A DNA stretch of 64,000 nt from Alcaligenaceae bacterium (GCA_013416405.1 JACCET010000001.1:372001-436000); one strand, 5' to 3'. Shown: positions 1 through 9,630, numbered from the stretch's first letter. Program-made: numbers and translations. Notes: generated from the sequence alone by a model not told the origin.

Positions 1-2
1 TG

Positions 3-551
3 GCTCGGGTATTCCAGGACCCCATGGCGGGCACCTGCGAAGATCTCACGATTGAAGAAAATCTGGCCCTGGCCTATAGCCGTGGTGAACGCCGCGGGCT
101 GAGTGCGGCCGTAAAGAAAACCATGCGCGACGAGTTTCGCGAACGTTTGTCGATATTGGGACTGGGGCTGGAAAACCGCCTGACCGACCGCATAGGCTTG
201 CTGTCGGGTGGCCAGCGCCAGGCCGTCAGTTTGCTGATGGCTACATTGCGCCCGTCTCGTATATTGCTGCTCGACGAGCATACCGCTGCGCTCGACCCCC
301 GCACCGCCCAGTTTGTACTTGAACTGACCACACGCATAGTGGCCGAAAGCAAGCTCACCACCATGATGGTCACGCACAGCATGCGTCAGGCGCTCGATGT
401 CGGCGAGCGTACCGTCATGCTGCATCAGGGTAATGTGGTGCTCGATGTATCGGGCCCGGAACGTCAGGGGCTGGATGTTCCAGACCTGCTGCACATGTTC
501 GAGCGCGTCAGGGGCGAAGCGCTGTCTGATGACGGCCTGCTGCTGAGTTAA
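3..551 (+). CDS. ABC transporter ATP-binding protein, 5' end outside the window
   Basis: This is the C-terminal part of a nucleotide-binding subunit that powers an ABC importer at the inner membrane. The frame is open back to the window edge, and residues before the first internal ATG at 24 already form a Q-loop (VFQDP), so the gene begins upstream. The ABC signature LSGGQRQ, a Walker B reading LLLDEHTAALDP and the H-loop MMVTHSM follow in order. His after the Walker B Glu, where Pro is common, together with the FQDPMAGT stretch, resembles the ATPases that accompany ABC_sub_bind (TrpX-type) periplasmic proteins. The Walker A and substrate specificity lie outside the view. A small GC hairpin (554-567) without a T-run follows the stop. 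Confidence 0.85.
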   Translation, partial: ARVFQDPMAGTCEDLTIEENLALAYSRGERRGLSAAVKKTMRDEFRERLSILGLGLENRLTDRIGLLSGGQRQAVSLLMATLRPSRILLLDEHTAALDPRTAQFVLELTTRIVAESKLTTMMVTHSMRQALDVGERTVMLHQGNVVLDVSGPERQGLDVPDLLHMFERVRGEALSDDGLLLS

Positions 552-607
552 GCGGCCGGGCACGGCCAAGCTTCACCGTTTGGTGGCTAATGCCATGGTT
601 TTCCCTT

Positions 608-613
608 TATACT
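608..613 (+). promoter_or_regulatory. -10-like element ahead of the RND efflux operon
   Basis: TATACT lies about 70 bases before the adaptor ATG in the only gap upstream of the operon. I see no convincing -35 at 16-18 bases, so this is a weak candidate. No regulator binding site is recognisable. Confidence 0.25.
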
Positions 614-682
614 CACGCTTTAACTAAGAGCCCAAGGCCCGGGGCGGACTCACGAAGTACCGCGCTGTACAGGAGTTATTGA

Positions 683-1960
683 ATGCCGAACCTTACACTG
701 CTTACCCGGCGGCAAGGATATTATGTTGTGTTGGCCAGCGTCCTAGTGTTGGCCGCTTGCGGAGAAAAACCGCAGCAAAGCCAAGGAGACATGAAGGTCC
801 CTGTCAGCGTCGTTACGGTTGAGCCATCGCGTACTGAAGTGTTTGTCGATCTTCCCGGCAGGGTGCAGGCGGTCAAGGATGCGCAGATCCGGGCCCGTGT
901 AACGGGCATAGTCACCGAAATCAATTTTGAACAAGGCAGCGACGTCAAAGACGGGCAGCTGCTGTTTACGATAGACCCCGCGCCTTATGCGGCCCAGCGT
1001 GCTCAGGCAGCGGCACAACTGAAAAGCGCAGAAGCCGATGTGCGCAGCGCACAGCTGCTGGCAGATCGCTATTCCAAGCTCATCAAGGCCAATGCGGTCA
1101 GTCGCCAGGAATACGATAACGCGGTGGCGCGATCGGGCCAGGCCCAAGCGTCGGTGGCGGCCGCCAAGGCTGCCTTGCAAGGGGCCGATATCAATCTGGG
1201 CTATACCAAAGTCGTATCCCCCATCGATGGGCGCATAGGTCGATCCATGGTGACCGAAGGCGCGCTGGTCAGCGCGACTGAGGCAACGCAAATGGCATTG
1301 GTTCAGCAGCTGGATAAGGTCTATATCGACGTCACCCGCTCAACGACCGAACTCGCGGCCCTGCGCCGGGCGTTGGCAGACGGCGTGCTTACGCAATCGG
1401 GCGACGGCAGCCCCGTGGTTCAGGCTTTGCTCGACGATGGTTCGCCCTACGATCACGCAGGCAAATTGCTGTTTTCAGGCGTGACGGTTGATCCGGGTAC
1501 TGGCCAGGTCAGTCTGCGCGCCGAGTTTCCCAATCCTGATCAAATTCTGCTGCCAGGCATGTATGTGCGGGTGCGCGTGCCACAGGGCGTTGACGACAAG
1601 GCCCTGAAGGTCCCACAGCAAGCCATTCAGCGCACCGCCGATGGTCGCAGCAGCTTGATCGTGGTTCGTGAAGGTAAGGCGATAACCGTGCCGGTATCCA
1701 CGGGAGTGATCATCGATGGCCAGACCTTGATCACAAAAGGCCTTGCCGCCGGCGACCAGGTCGTAGTCGAGGGTTTCCAGAAAATCCGTCCGGGCGCTCC
1801 GGTGCAGCCCATGCCCTGGAAACCGGGTGCGCCTGCTGCCGGGCAGGGCGCCGCGCAAGCTCAGCAGGGTGGCCAACCAGGCGCAGCCCCCGAGGATAAC
1901 GGCGCCCAGGCAGCACCCGCAGACGCAAAACCCGCTGCGAAACCCGCCGAACAAGGCTGA
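683..1960 (+). CDS. acrA: RND efflux periplasmic adaptor (membrane fusion protein, AcrA/MexA family)
   Basis: This lipoprotein adaptor links an inner membrane RND pump to an outer membrane channel. A hydrophobic signal ends in the lipobox LAAC with the lipidated Cys at residue 26. Next come the split biotinyl-lipoyl hairpin (IRARVTGIV around residue 72, then GRIGRSMVTEGALV), a coiled-coil hairpin rich in Ala, Gln and Lys (about residues 105-165) and the beta-barrel. At 425 residues it is longer than the roughly 390 usual because of a Pro/Ala/Gln-rich tail from about residue 375. An AGGAG ribosome binding site precedes the ATG. It is first in a three-gene operon; the symbol is a family name, since substrates cannot be read from sequence. 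Confidence 0.93.
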   Translation: MPNLTLLTRRQGYYVVLASVLVLAACGEKPQQSQGDMKVPVSVVTVEPSRTEVFVDLPGRVQAVKDAQIRARVTGIVTEINFEQGSDVKDGQLLFTIDPAPYAAQRAQAAAQLKSAEADVRSAQLLADRYSKLIKANAVSRQEYDNAVARSGQAQASVAAAKAALQGADINLGYTKVVSPIDGRIGRSMVTEGALVSATEATQMALVQQLDKVYIDVTRSTTELAALRRALADGVLTQSGDGSPVVQALLDDGSPYDHAGKLLFSGVTVDPGTGQVSLRAEFPNPDQILLPGMYVRVRVPQGVDDKALKVPQQAIQRTADGRSSLIVVREGKAITVPVSTGVIIDGQTLITKGLAAGDQVVVEGFQKIRPGAPVQPMPWKPGAPAAGQGAAQAQQGGQPGAAPEDNGAQAAPADAKPAAKPAEQG

Positions 1961-2040
1961 ATTTCAGCGTCAAATATGCTGCAGAGCCTGAGTGAACCTC
2001 CAGGCCGAGCAGCAAGCCAATGCTAGCAAAGTGAGCACTT

Positions 2041-5000
2041 ATGCCGCAGTTTTTTATTGAACGTCCTGTATTTGCCTGGGTGATTGCCTTGGCAATTACA
2101 TTGGGCGGTATCCTGGCACTGGTCAACATGCCGGTCTCGCAGTATCCCGAGGTGGCCCCGCCGACCATAACCATACAAGCGACGTATCCGGGCGCATCGG
2201 CCGACGATGTATCCAAGTCCGTTGCCAGCGTGATCGAGAACGAACTGAACGGCGCCACTGGCCTGCTGTATTACGAATCGGTCAGCGACTCTTATGGCTC
2301 GGCCGAAATCAAGGGTACTTTTGCGCCTGGCACTGATCCCGACTTGGCACAGGTCGATGTACAGAACCGCATTTCAAACATCAGCTCGAAGCTTCCGGCG
2401 GCGGTCATGCAGCAGGGTCTGCGGGTCAGCAAAAGCAATTCCAACTTCCTGATGGTGGTCGCGCTTTCGTCGACAGATGGTTCCATGGACCAGTTCGCCC
2501 TGGCCGACTACATCACGCGCAATGTCCAGAACAGCATATCCCGTGTGCCTGGAGTGGGTAATTTCCAGCTCTTTGCGGCGCCACGCGCCATGCGCATCTG
2601 GGTTGATCCCGACAAGCTCACCGGCTACAACATCAGCATGGCCGAAGTCAACGCGGCGGTCGGATCCCAGACCCAGCTGATTTCCGCAGGTATTCTTGGT
2701 TCGCCACCCAACCCCGACAATCAAAGGGTTTCGGCCCCCATCGTTGTCAACGGTGAATTATCTACGGTATCCGAATTCGAAAACATCATACTTCGGTCCA
2801 GCGAAGATGGCTCCAGCGTACGCGTGCGCGATGTGGCCAGGGTAGAGGTTGGCGCCGACAGCTATCAGTTTGGTGCCAGGCTCAACGGCAAATCCACCGC
2901 GGCGTTCGCTGTATCGCTGGCCACCAATGCCAATGCGCTCTCCACGGCCGAAGGCATCAAGGCTCAACTTGACGAGCTGGCCACGTTCTTTCCCGAGAAC
3001 ATCGAATACTCCATACCCTACGACACGACGCCTTACGTGGAAATTTCCATCGAGCAGGTAGTGCACACCCTGTTCGAGGCCATGGTGCTGGTATTTGTCG
3101 TGATGTTCATCTTCCTTCAGAACGTACGCTATACCCTCATACCGGCTCTTGTCGTCCCGATCGCCATTCTGGGTGCATTCGGCGTGATGCAGCTCATGGG
3201 CTTTTCTGTCAACGTGCTCTCGATGTTTGCCATGGTCCTTGCTATCGGGATTCTAGTCGATGACGCGATTGTGGTGGTCGAGAACGTAGAGCGCATCATG
3301 GTCGAAGAAGGGCTCTCGCCCAAAGAGGCCACCAAGAAGGCCATGCCGCAGATCAGCGGGGCCGTGGTCGGCATGACTTTGGTGCTGGCCACGGTGTTCC
3401 TGCCACTGGCCTTCATGAGTGGTTCGGTAGGGGTGATTTATCAGCAGTTTTCGGTGGCCATGGCGGTGTCGATTGCGTTCTCGGGCTTTTTGGCCCTGAG
3501 TTTCACCCCAGCCCTGTGTGCGACGATACTCAAGCCCATCCCCAAGGGCCATCACGAGCAGAAAAAGGGTTTCTTCGGCTGGTTCAACAGATCCTTCGAC
3601 AAGGTGACTTCCGGCTACGAAGGCTGGGTCGCGCGCAGCCTCAAGCGCAGTGGACGCATGCTGCTGGTGTACCTGATACTGGTTATTGCCATGGGCTGGA
3701 TGTACCTGCGCCTGCCCACTTCCTTCCTGCCGGATGAAGATCAGGGCTATGTCATTGCCAATATCGAACTGCCTTCGGGTGCCACGGCCAACCGGACCAT
3801 AGACGTCATAAAGCAGGTTGAGGGCTATTTCATGGATCAGCCACAGATGGAAAACATCGTGACGGTTCAGGGCTTCAGTTTCAACGGCAATGGCCTGAAC
3901 TCGGCTATTGCGTTCGTACCTCTAAAGGATTTTTCGGAACGCAAGGGCGAAGGCGATTCTGCGCAGGCGATTTCCGCCAAGGCCACCCAATCGCTGTTGT
4001 TCGGCCTGCCGGACTCCATGGTGTTTTCCGTGATGCCCCCGGCCATTTCGTCGCTGGGTAATGCCTCGGGGTTTGATTTGCGGTTGCAGGATCGCGGTTC
4101 GCAAGGGCACGATGCCCTGATGGCCGCCACACAGCAATTGCTGCAGCAGGCCAGTCAAAGTCCCATCCTGGCCAACGCACGCGTGACCGGTCTGGGCAGC
4201 GGGCCCCAGCTCAGGCTGACCATCAACCGGGAAAAGGCAGCGGTGCTGGGCGTGAGCTTCAGCGAGGCAGCCACATTGATCTCTACGGCCATGGGGTCGT
4301 CCTATGTGGCCAAGTTCCCGAATATGGGCTGGATACAGAACGTTTGGGTTCAGGCCGAACAGGACCAGCGCATGAGTGTGGCAGACATCATGAAGCTCAG
4401 CGCCATCAACAATCAGGGCGAGACAGTGCCGCTGGCCTCCTTTGTGACTGCCGAATGGGAACAGGGTCCGGTGCAGGTGGTGCGTTACAACAGCTATGAA
4501 TCGATCCGTATTGGCGGATCGGCTGCGCCAGGCTATTCCACCGGTCAAGCCATGGAAGAGATGCAAAGACTGGTGGCTGAATTGCCGACAGGCTTCGGCT
4601 ATGAATGGACCGGGCTGTCCTATCAGGAGAAACAGGCGGGCAACCAGTCCATTTACCTGATGGCCCTGGCAATGTTGGTGGTCTTCATGGTGCTGGCAGC
4701 CCTGTATGAAAGCTGGGCCATTCCGGTTTCCGTCATGCTGATGGTGCCGCTGGGCATGCTGGGTGCGGTGGGCATCGTTACCGCTCTGGGCATGTCCAAC
4801 GATGTGTACTTCACGGTGGGGATGGTTACGGTGATCGGCCTTGCGGCCAAGAACGCCATTCTGATTGTGGAGTTCGCCAAGGATACCTACGCCCAAGGTG
4901 GTGATTTGATCGAATCCACGGTCGAGGCGGCTCGTTTGCGTTTCCGTCCCATCCTGATGACTTCCTTTGCCTTCATCCTGGGCGTGGTTCCGCTGGCGAT

Positions 5001-5235
5001 CGCCACCGGTGCAAGCTCGGCCAGCCAGAATGCAGTGGGTCGGGGTGTTGTGGGCGGGATGTTGGCCGCCACGCCGCTGGCCATGCTGTTCGTGCCAACG
5101 TTCTTCGTGGTGATCATGGGCCTGTTCAGGGTCAAGCCCAAACTGCACGGCGGCCAAGCTGCACCGCTCACCAGCGTTCATCACGAATCAACACAATCGG
5201 AGCCCCATACTTCAGATAATGGGGATAAAGCATGA
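2041..5235 (+). CDS. acrB: RND multidrug efflux pump, HAE1 family (AcrB/MexB type)
   Basis: This proton-driven inner membrane trimer exports hydrophobic and amphiphilic compounds. At 1064 residues, starting MPQFFIERPVFAWV, it has full family length: TM1, a large periplasmic porter domain, a TM2-6 block, a second porter domain and TM8-12. The proton relay Asp pair falls at residues 407 and 408 (GILVDDAIVVVENV), the numbering of E. coli AcrB, and the partner Lys is in GLAAKNAILIVEF near residue 937. The HAE1 character suggests drugs rather than metals as substrates. It follows the adaptor by 80 bases and overlaps the channel gene by 4 bases (ATGA), so the three are co-translated. No TetR or MarR regulator lies beside the operon. 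Confidence 0.95.
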   Translation: MPQFFIERPVFAWVIALAITLGGILALVNMPVSQYPEVAPPTITIQATYPGASADDVSKSVASVIENELNGATGLLYYESVSDSYGSAEIKGTFAPGTDPDLAQVDVQNRISNISSKLPAAVMQQGLRVSKSNSNFLMVVALSSTDGSMDQFALADYITRNVQNSISRVPGVGNFQLFAAPRAMRIWVDPDKLTGYNISMAEVNAAVGSQTQLISAGILGSPPNPDNQRVSAPIVVNGELSTVSEFENIILRSSEDGSSVRVRDVARVEVGADSYQFGARLNGKSTAAFAVSLATNANALSTAEGIKAQLDELATFFPENIEYSIPYDTTPYVEISIEQVVHTLFEAMVLVFVVMFIFLQNVRYTLIPALVVPIAILGAFGVMQLMGFSVNVLSMFAMVLAIGILVDDAIVVVENVERIMVEEGLSPKEATKKAMPQISGAVVGMTLVLATVFLPLAFMSGSVGVIYQQFSVAMAVSIAFSGFLALSFTPALCATILKPIPKGHHEQKKGFFGWFNRSFDKVTSGYEGWVARSLKRSGRMLLVYLILVIAMGWMYLRLPTSFLPDEDQGYVIANIELPSGATANRTIDVIKQVEGYFMDQPQMENIVTVQGFSFNGNGLNSAIAFVPLKDFSERKGEGDSAQAISAKATQSLLFGLPDSMVFSVMPPAISSLGNASGFDLRLQDRGSQGHDALMAATQQLLQQASQSPILANARVTGLGSGPQLRLTINREKAAVLGVSFSEAATLISTAMGSSYVAKFPNMGWIQNVWVQAEQDQRMSVADIMKLSAINNQGETVPLASFVTAEWEQGPVQVVRYNSYESIRIGGSAAPGYSTGQAMEEMQRLVAELPTGFGYEWTGLSYQEKQAGNQSIYLMALAMLVVFMVLAALYESWAIPVSVMLMVPLGMLGAVGIVTALGMSNDVYFTVGMVTVIGLAAKNAILIVEFAKDTYAQGGDLIESTVEAARLRFRPILMTSFAFILGVVPLAIATGASSASQNAVGRGVVGGMLAATPLAMLFVPTFFVVIMGLFRVKPKLHGGQAAPLTSVHHESTQSEPHTSDNGDKA

Positions 5236-6743
5236 GTTCACGAGGACTTCGACTAGCCAGCCTGCCGGTGCTTATTTCGCTGGCAGTGGCCGGCTGCTCG
5301 CTTGCGCCCAAATATGAACGGCCGGGCATGCCCGTGCCGGATCAATATTCCGGTAGCGCTGCGGTAAAAAATACCGGTCCGGATAGCGCCAGCACAGTAT
5401 CGCCGCAGGCTCAAAGCAGCTCTGATCTGGGTTGGAGCGAGTTCTTTACTGATCTACGCCTGAAGTCACTGATCAGCCTGGCTTTGGCCAATAACCGCGA
5501 TATGCGAATTGCTGTAGAGCGTGTGCAGGAAGCGCGGGCGCAGTATGGTATTGCCGCCAGCGACCGTCTGCCCACCATAGGCGCAGGCGCTAATGCGCAA
5601 ATGACGGGCAATCCCGAGAACTTGCGTGCGAATGCCGACGCGGACAGCGTCACGCGCTATTACCAGGCTGGCGTAGGCATGACCGCGTTCGAACTGGACT
5701 TCTTTGGCCGTGTGCGCAATTTGTCGGAAGCCGCTTTCCAGCAATACCTGGCCACCGGGCAAGCCCGACGCACCGTACATATCAATCTGGTTGCCCAGGT
5801 TGCTGAAGCCTATTTTCGCCTGCGTACGACTCAGCAGCTCAATACGCTGATGCAAAGCACGCAGCAGTCGCGCCGCAATACGCTGGATCTGGTTCAGGCA
5901 CGTTACGATGGTGGGGTAGCCTCGGCGCTAGACTTGAATCAGGCACGCGCACAGTTCGACACGGTGCGGGCTGACCTGATCGCTATTGAGCGAGCCGAGG
6001 CGCAGGCCCGGAACGCCTTGACCTTATTGTTGGGCACAACCATTCCTGATGGTCTGCCCGCGGCCGCCGTGTTCGGCAAGGATCAGGTACTGGCGGCCAT
6101 TCCAGTCGGTCTGCCGTCTGATCTGCTGGAGCGTCGTCCTGACATCATGGGTGCCGAGAATTCCCTGCTGGCAGCCAATGCCAATATCGGCGCGGCTAAG
6201 GCGGCATTTTTCCCCAATATATCTATAACCGGATTGCTTGGTTTTGCCAGTCCTCAGTTAGGTGGTTTGTTTGGCTCCAGTCAGCATTTCTGGCAGTTTT
6301 CGCCACAGTTGACGGTGCCTATATTCTCGGGCGGAGTTGCCGGCAATTTGGACTTGGCCAAGGCGCGTAACAATATTGCTGTCGCGCAATACGAAAAAAC
6401 CATACAGACAGCATTTCGTGAAGTGGCGGACGCGCTGGCAGGCGAAGCCACTTACAGCGGGCAAATTGAAGCCTTGCGCGCCCTCGAGGCCTCCGCCCAG
6501 GAAACGCTGCGTCTGGCCAAGTTGCGCTACGAAACCGGCATAGACAGCTTCTTGCAAGTGCAGACTGCCGAAGTCGATCTATACACCGTACAGCAAAACT
6601 TCCTGCAAATCGGCATGGATTCTCTGCTTAACCGCGTTGAGCTGTACAAGGCGCTTGGTGGCGGCTGGTTGAGGGATTCGGCGTCTGGGTCGGAGACCCC
6701 GGCGAATGGCACCGAGACGGGAACGGCAATAGAAGGAACGTAA
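5232..6743 (+). CDS. oprM: Outer membrane efflux channel, NodT/OprM family lipoprotein
   Basis: This is the TolC-like exit duct that completes the tripartite pump. The signal peptide ends in VAGC, giving a lipidated Cys at residue 22, as in OprM-type rather than TolC-type channels. Two repeated OEP domains follow, with markers such as FGRVRNLSEAA, ARYDGGVASALDLNQ and, near the end, RYETGIDSFLQVQTAE. The length of 503 residues is normal with a slightly extended Gly/Thr/Glu-rich tail. Its ATG sits inside the last codon of the pump gene (4-base overlap), and pdxJ starts 7 bases after its stop, so pdxJ may be transcribed with the efflux genes. The symbol is a family name. Confidence 0.92.
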   Translation: MSSRGLRLASLPVLISLAVAGCSLAPKYERPGMPVPDQYSGSAAVKNTGPDSASTVSPQAQSSSDLGWSEFFTDLRLKSLISLALANNRDMRIAVERVQEARAQYGIAASDRLPTIGAGANAQMTGNPENLRANADADSVTRYYQAGVGMTAFELDFFGRVRNLSEAAFQQYLATGQARRTVHINLVAQVAEAYFRLRTTQQLNTLMQSTQQSRRNTLDLVQARYDGGVASALDLNQARAQFDTVRADLIAIERAEAQARNALTLLLGTTIPDGLPAAAVFGKDQVLAAIPVGLPSDLLERRPDIMGAENSLLAANANIGAAKAAFFPNISITGLLGFASPQLGGLFGSSQHFWQFSPQLTVPIFSGGVAGNLDLAKARNNIAVAQYEKTIQTAFREVADALAGEATYSGQIEALRALEASAQETLRLAKLRYETGIDSFLQVQTAEVDLYTVQQNFLQIGMDSLLNRVELYKALGGGWLRDSASGSETPANGTETGTAIEGT

Positions 6744-6749
6744 AGCGAA

Positions 6750-7469
6750 ATGATGGAGTTGGGTGTAAATATTGATCATGTGGCCACGCTGCGCCAACAG
6801 CGCTACACCAGCTATCCTGATCCCATACAGGCCGCACTGCGCGCAGAAGAGGCAGGGGCAGACCTCATCACCCTGCATCTGCGCGAAGACAGGCGTCATA
6901 TACAAGACGCCGACGTGCATGCCATGCGTCCGCTCCTGCACACGCGCATGAATCTTGAATGCGCCGTCACTCCAGAGATGCTGGGCATTGCATGCCAGGT
7001 GCGACCACAAGACGTCTGCCTCGTGCCCGAAAAACGCACCGAGCTGACGACCGAGGGTGGGCTTGATGTGCTGGGCCAATTCCAACAGATCAAGCGCGCG
7101 GTTGCTCAGTTGCAGGATGCGGGTATACGGGTGTCACTTTTCATAGACCCCGAAGCCGATCAGATAGACGCTGCCCATCAGGCAGGCGCTACCGTCATAG
7201 AACTTCATACAGGCGGCTATTCCGATGCGGCCGATGCGGCGGCCGTCGAGTTCGAGCTGGCCCGTTTGCGTGCCGGTGTGGCTCGGGGTGTCAGGCATGG
7301 CTTACGCGTGAATGCAGGCCATGGCCTGCATTATGAAAATGTTCAGGCCATAGTCGCGATGCCCGGCATATCGGAATTGAATATAGGTCACGCCATTGTG
7401 GCTCGCGCTGTGTTCGATGGTTGGGAAAAAGCCGTACGCGATATGAAGGCATTGCTGATCCGAGGCTAG
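6750..7469 (+). CDS. pdxJ: Pyridoxine 5'-phosphate synthase
   Basis: This cytosolic enzyme joins 1-deoxyxylulose 5-phosphate and 3-amino-2-oxopropyl phosphate to make pyridoxine 5'-phosphate, the ring-closing step of vitamin B6 synthesis. It is a TIM barrel of 239 residues. The N-terminal [16 protein letters not shown] motif carries the conserved His, followed by HLREDRRHI, the catalytic Glu region (MNLECAV) and [11 protein letters not shown] near the C-terminus. Two consecutive ATG codons (6750, 6753) are possible starts; an AAGGA at 6734 favours the first. In many betaproteobacteria pdxJ lies in the recO-acpS cluster, so its place directly behind an efflux operon is less usual. Confidence 0.95.
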   Translation: MMELGVNIDHVATLRQQRYTSYPDPIQAALRAEEAGADLITLHLREDRRHIQDADVHAMRPLLHTRMNLECAVTPEMLGIACQVRPQDVCLVPEKRTELTTEGGLDVLGQFQQIKRAVAQLQDAGIRVSLFIDPEADQIDAAHQAGATVIELHTGGYSDAADAAAVEFELARLRAGVARGVRHGLRVNAGHGLHYENVQAIVAMPGISELNIGHAIVARAVFDGWEKAVRDMKALLIRG

Positions 7470-7489
7470 TTACTCTGGTATAAGAGTAA
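7470..7489 (+). terminator. Hairpin just after pdxJ
   Basis: TTACTCT and AGAGTAA form a 7-bp perfect stem around a 6-base loop directly after the pdxJ stop. There is no T-run behind it, so it is a weak terminator candidate or an mRNA 3' end stabiliser. Confidence 0.35.
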
Positions 7490-7519
7490 GTCATGCGATT
7501 CAAACAGGAAGGTTAGTTA

Positions 7520-8095
7520 ATGTCTGCAACGGCTCTAGATTATCTTTTATCCCGACGTTCCTCCAAGTTTGTTCAGGCTCCCGGGCCCAGCAAAGACGAG
7601 CTTGAGCGTATCCTTCAGTCGGCGATGTCGGCGCCCGACCACGGTCAGCTTAGGCCATGGCGCTTTACCTTGATACATCAGGACGCCATAGGCAATTTTG
7701 CCGATCGTGCCCTGGCAGCGATCAAGGCGGCAGGCCTGCCGCTTACCCCCGAAAAAGAGGCCAGTACACGCAGCTGGCTGGCGCAGGTTCCACTATTGAT
7801 CGCCGTGGCGTGCCGGCTGGATCACTCCAATACCAAAATTCCGGAACATGAGCGCATGCTGGCCACTGGTGCAGCAGTCACCACCATTCTGAATGCAGCT
7901 CATATGTTGGGTTACGCTGCTTTTTGGAGTACAGGGCTGGGCACTTACGTGGATGATGTGGCCGAGATCTTGGGTTACGATAGTCTGGACTATCGTTTCA
8001 TGGGGTATGTGGCGCTGGGTACGCCTATCAGCACGCCGCAGTGGCAAGCCAGACCGGATCACAACGAATTTGTGACCGTATGGACGGGCGCCTGA
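7520..8095 (+). CDS. Nitroreductase family protein (YdjA-like flavoenzyme)
   Basis: This is an FMN-dependent NAD(P)H oxidoreductase of the small single-domain nitroreductase group. The start MSATALDYLLSRRSSK gives the typical FMN phosphate-binding RRS(S)K motif. APDHGQLRPWRF matches the FMN-contact region of YdjA-type proteins, and GYAAFWSTG and ALGTP follow in the places expected for the family. At 191 residues it is full length. It stands alone, about 50 bases after pdxJ and 95 before the next gene. The physiological substrate is unknown for most YdjA relatives, and nothing nearby narrows it. Confidence 0.87.
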   Translation: MSATALDYLLSRRSSKFVQAPGPSKDELERILQSAMSAPDHGQLRPWRFTLIHQDAIGNFADRALAAIKAAGLPLTPEKEASTRSWLAQVPLLIAVACRLDHSNTKIPEHERMLATGAAVTTILNAAHMLGYAAFWSTGLGTYVDDVAEILGYDSLDYRFMGYVALGTPISTPQWQARPDHNEFVTVWTGA

Positions 8096-8190
8096 GCGTT
8101 AGGCTCATCGCAAGCCCAACGTAACCACGCGCCCCAAGCTGCGGCGTCTGCATGCCTTGAATTTCTGACCCTCTGACCGGAGCAAGCGCA

Positions 8191-9630
8191 ATGAAGCAAT
8201 TGAAGACCGATGTCGCCATTATTGGGGCCGGCACGGCGGGCCTGTCGGCCTATCGTGCGGCTAAGGTGGCAGGCAAGCAAGCCATACTGATCGAAGGTGG
8301 TCCTTATGGCACCACGTGCGCCCGGGTAGGTTGCATGCCATCCAAGCTGTTGATTGCCGCTGCCGAGGCGGCGCACACCGCTGCTACAGCGGCGCCCTTT
8401 GGCGTGCACATACAGGGCAGTGTGCGCATAGATGGTAAACAGGTCATGGATCGGGTCAAGCGCGAACGGGATCGTTTTGTCGGTTTTGTGCTGGAGAGTG
8501 TAGAAAGCATACCTGCCGCTGACAAGATTCGCGGCTATGCCCGCTTCTTGTCCGATACCGTGTTGCAGGTCGACGACCACACTGAAATAACCGCCAACAG
8601 CGTTGTTATCGCAACAGGATCCACGCCGTTTGTGCCCGATGCCTACAAAATCGGCGGCGATAGAGTCATAGTCAACGACGATGTTTTCTACTGGGACGAT
8701 CTGCCCGCAAACGTGATGGTGGTGGGTGCGGGTGTGATAGGGCTGGAGCTGGGGCAGGCCCTGGCACGCCTGGGTGTCAACACCACTATCGTCAATCGCA
8801 GTGGCGGTGTGGGCGGTATAACCGATCCAGAAGTACGCGCTAGCGCTGCAGCGGCCTTTCAGGCTGAGCTAGCGCTGAACTTGAACGCAGATATCAAAAG
8901 CGTGCATCGCAAGGGCGACCAACTTGACGTCGTTTACCAGACCGAAAATGGTAAGGAACATACGGCCAAGGTGGATTACCTGCTGGTAGCGACAGGGCGC
9001 AGGCCCAACGTCAAGGCACTGGATTTACATAATACTTCAGCTACGCTCGATGATAAGGGCATGCCCGAATACGATGCGGCTACCTTGCAGTTGGGTAGTA
9101 GCCCCATCTTCATAGCGGGAGACGTCAATGGTGTGCTGCCGCTATTGCACGAAGCGGCCGACGACGGACAGTTCGCAGGAGAAAACGCAGCGTCTTACCC
9201 TCAGGTGCAACCAGCGCAACGCCGTGCGCCTATGGCTGTGGTTTTTTCAGACCCACAGCTGGCCCAGGCAGGCCTGCGCTACAAAGATCTGCCCGCCCAG
9301 GGTGTGGCCATAGGCGAGGTCGATTTCGCCAATCAAGGCCGTTCACGCGTCATGCTGAAGAATCGCGGTAAGCTGCGCGTTTATGCAAGTGTGCGCGACG
9401 GCCGATTTCTGGGCGCCGAAATGGCAGGCCCCGCCATGGAGCACATCGCCCATTTGCTGGCCTGGGCGGTGCAAAAAGAGCTGACCGTGGCCGAGATGCT
9501 GAAAATGCCGTACTACCATCCCGTGGTCGAAGAGGGCTTGCGGACGGCACTAAGGGACTGCGCCAAGAAGCTGGTGGTGGCCGAGCTGGAGCATGTATGC
9601 GAGGGAGACCAGGCGGTTAATAACGCCTGA
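8191..9630 (+). CDS. Dihydrolipoamide dehydrogenase-like FAD disulfide oxidoreductase
   Basis: This pyridine nucleotide-disulfide oxidoreductase has an N-terminal FAD dinucleotide motif (IIGAGTAGLSA), the redox-active pair in CARVGCMPSK (Cys43, Cys48), a central NAD motif (VVGAGVIGLELGQ) and a dimerisation domain ending in YYHPVVEEGLR with the catalytic His and Glu. The redox motif differs from the CLNVGCIPSK of the true E3 at 20497, and there is no lipoyl domain. No 2-oxo-acid dehydrogenase genes adjoin it. It is therefore a second, free-standing member, of the kind automated pipelines often name dihydrolipoyl dehydrogenase without proof of substrate. The ATG follows a CCGGAGCAAG ribosome binding site. 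Confidence 0.85.
   Translation: MKQLKTDVAIIGAGTAGLSAYRAAKVAGKQAILIEGGPYGTTCARVGCMPSKLLIAAAEAAHTAATAAPFGVHIQGSVRIDGKQVMDRVKRERDRFVGFVLESVESIPAADKIRGYARFLSDTVLQVDDHTEITANSVVIATGSTPFVPDAYKIGGDRVIVNDDVFYWDDLPANVMVVGAGVIGLELGQALARLGVNTTIVNRSGGVGGITDPEVRASAAAAFQAELALNLNADIKSVHRKGDQLDVVYQTENGKEHTAKVDYLLVATGRRPNVKALDLHNTSATLDDKGMPEYDAATLQLGSSPIFIAGDVNGVLPLLHEAADDGQFAGENAASYPQVQPAQRRAPMAVVFSDPQLAQAGLRYKDLPAQGVAIGEVDFANQGRSRVMLKNRGKLRVYASVRDGRFLGAEMAGPAMEHIAHLLAWAVQKELTVAEMLKMPYYHPVVEEGLRTALRDCAKKLVVAELEHVCEGDQAVNNA

Noticed and set aside
3922-5184. 420-codon open frame on the minus strand inside the efflux pump gene
   Set aside because: Its translation is rich in His, Gln and Gly with no domain-like pattern, and it is the mirror of a strongly conserved RND gene; it is a shadow frame.
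8097-8121. Imperfect hairpin overlapping the nitroreductase stop as a terminator
   Set aside because: There is a mismatch in the stem and no T-run, so support is too thin.
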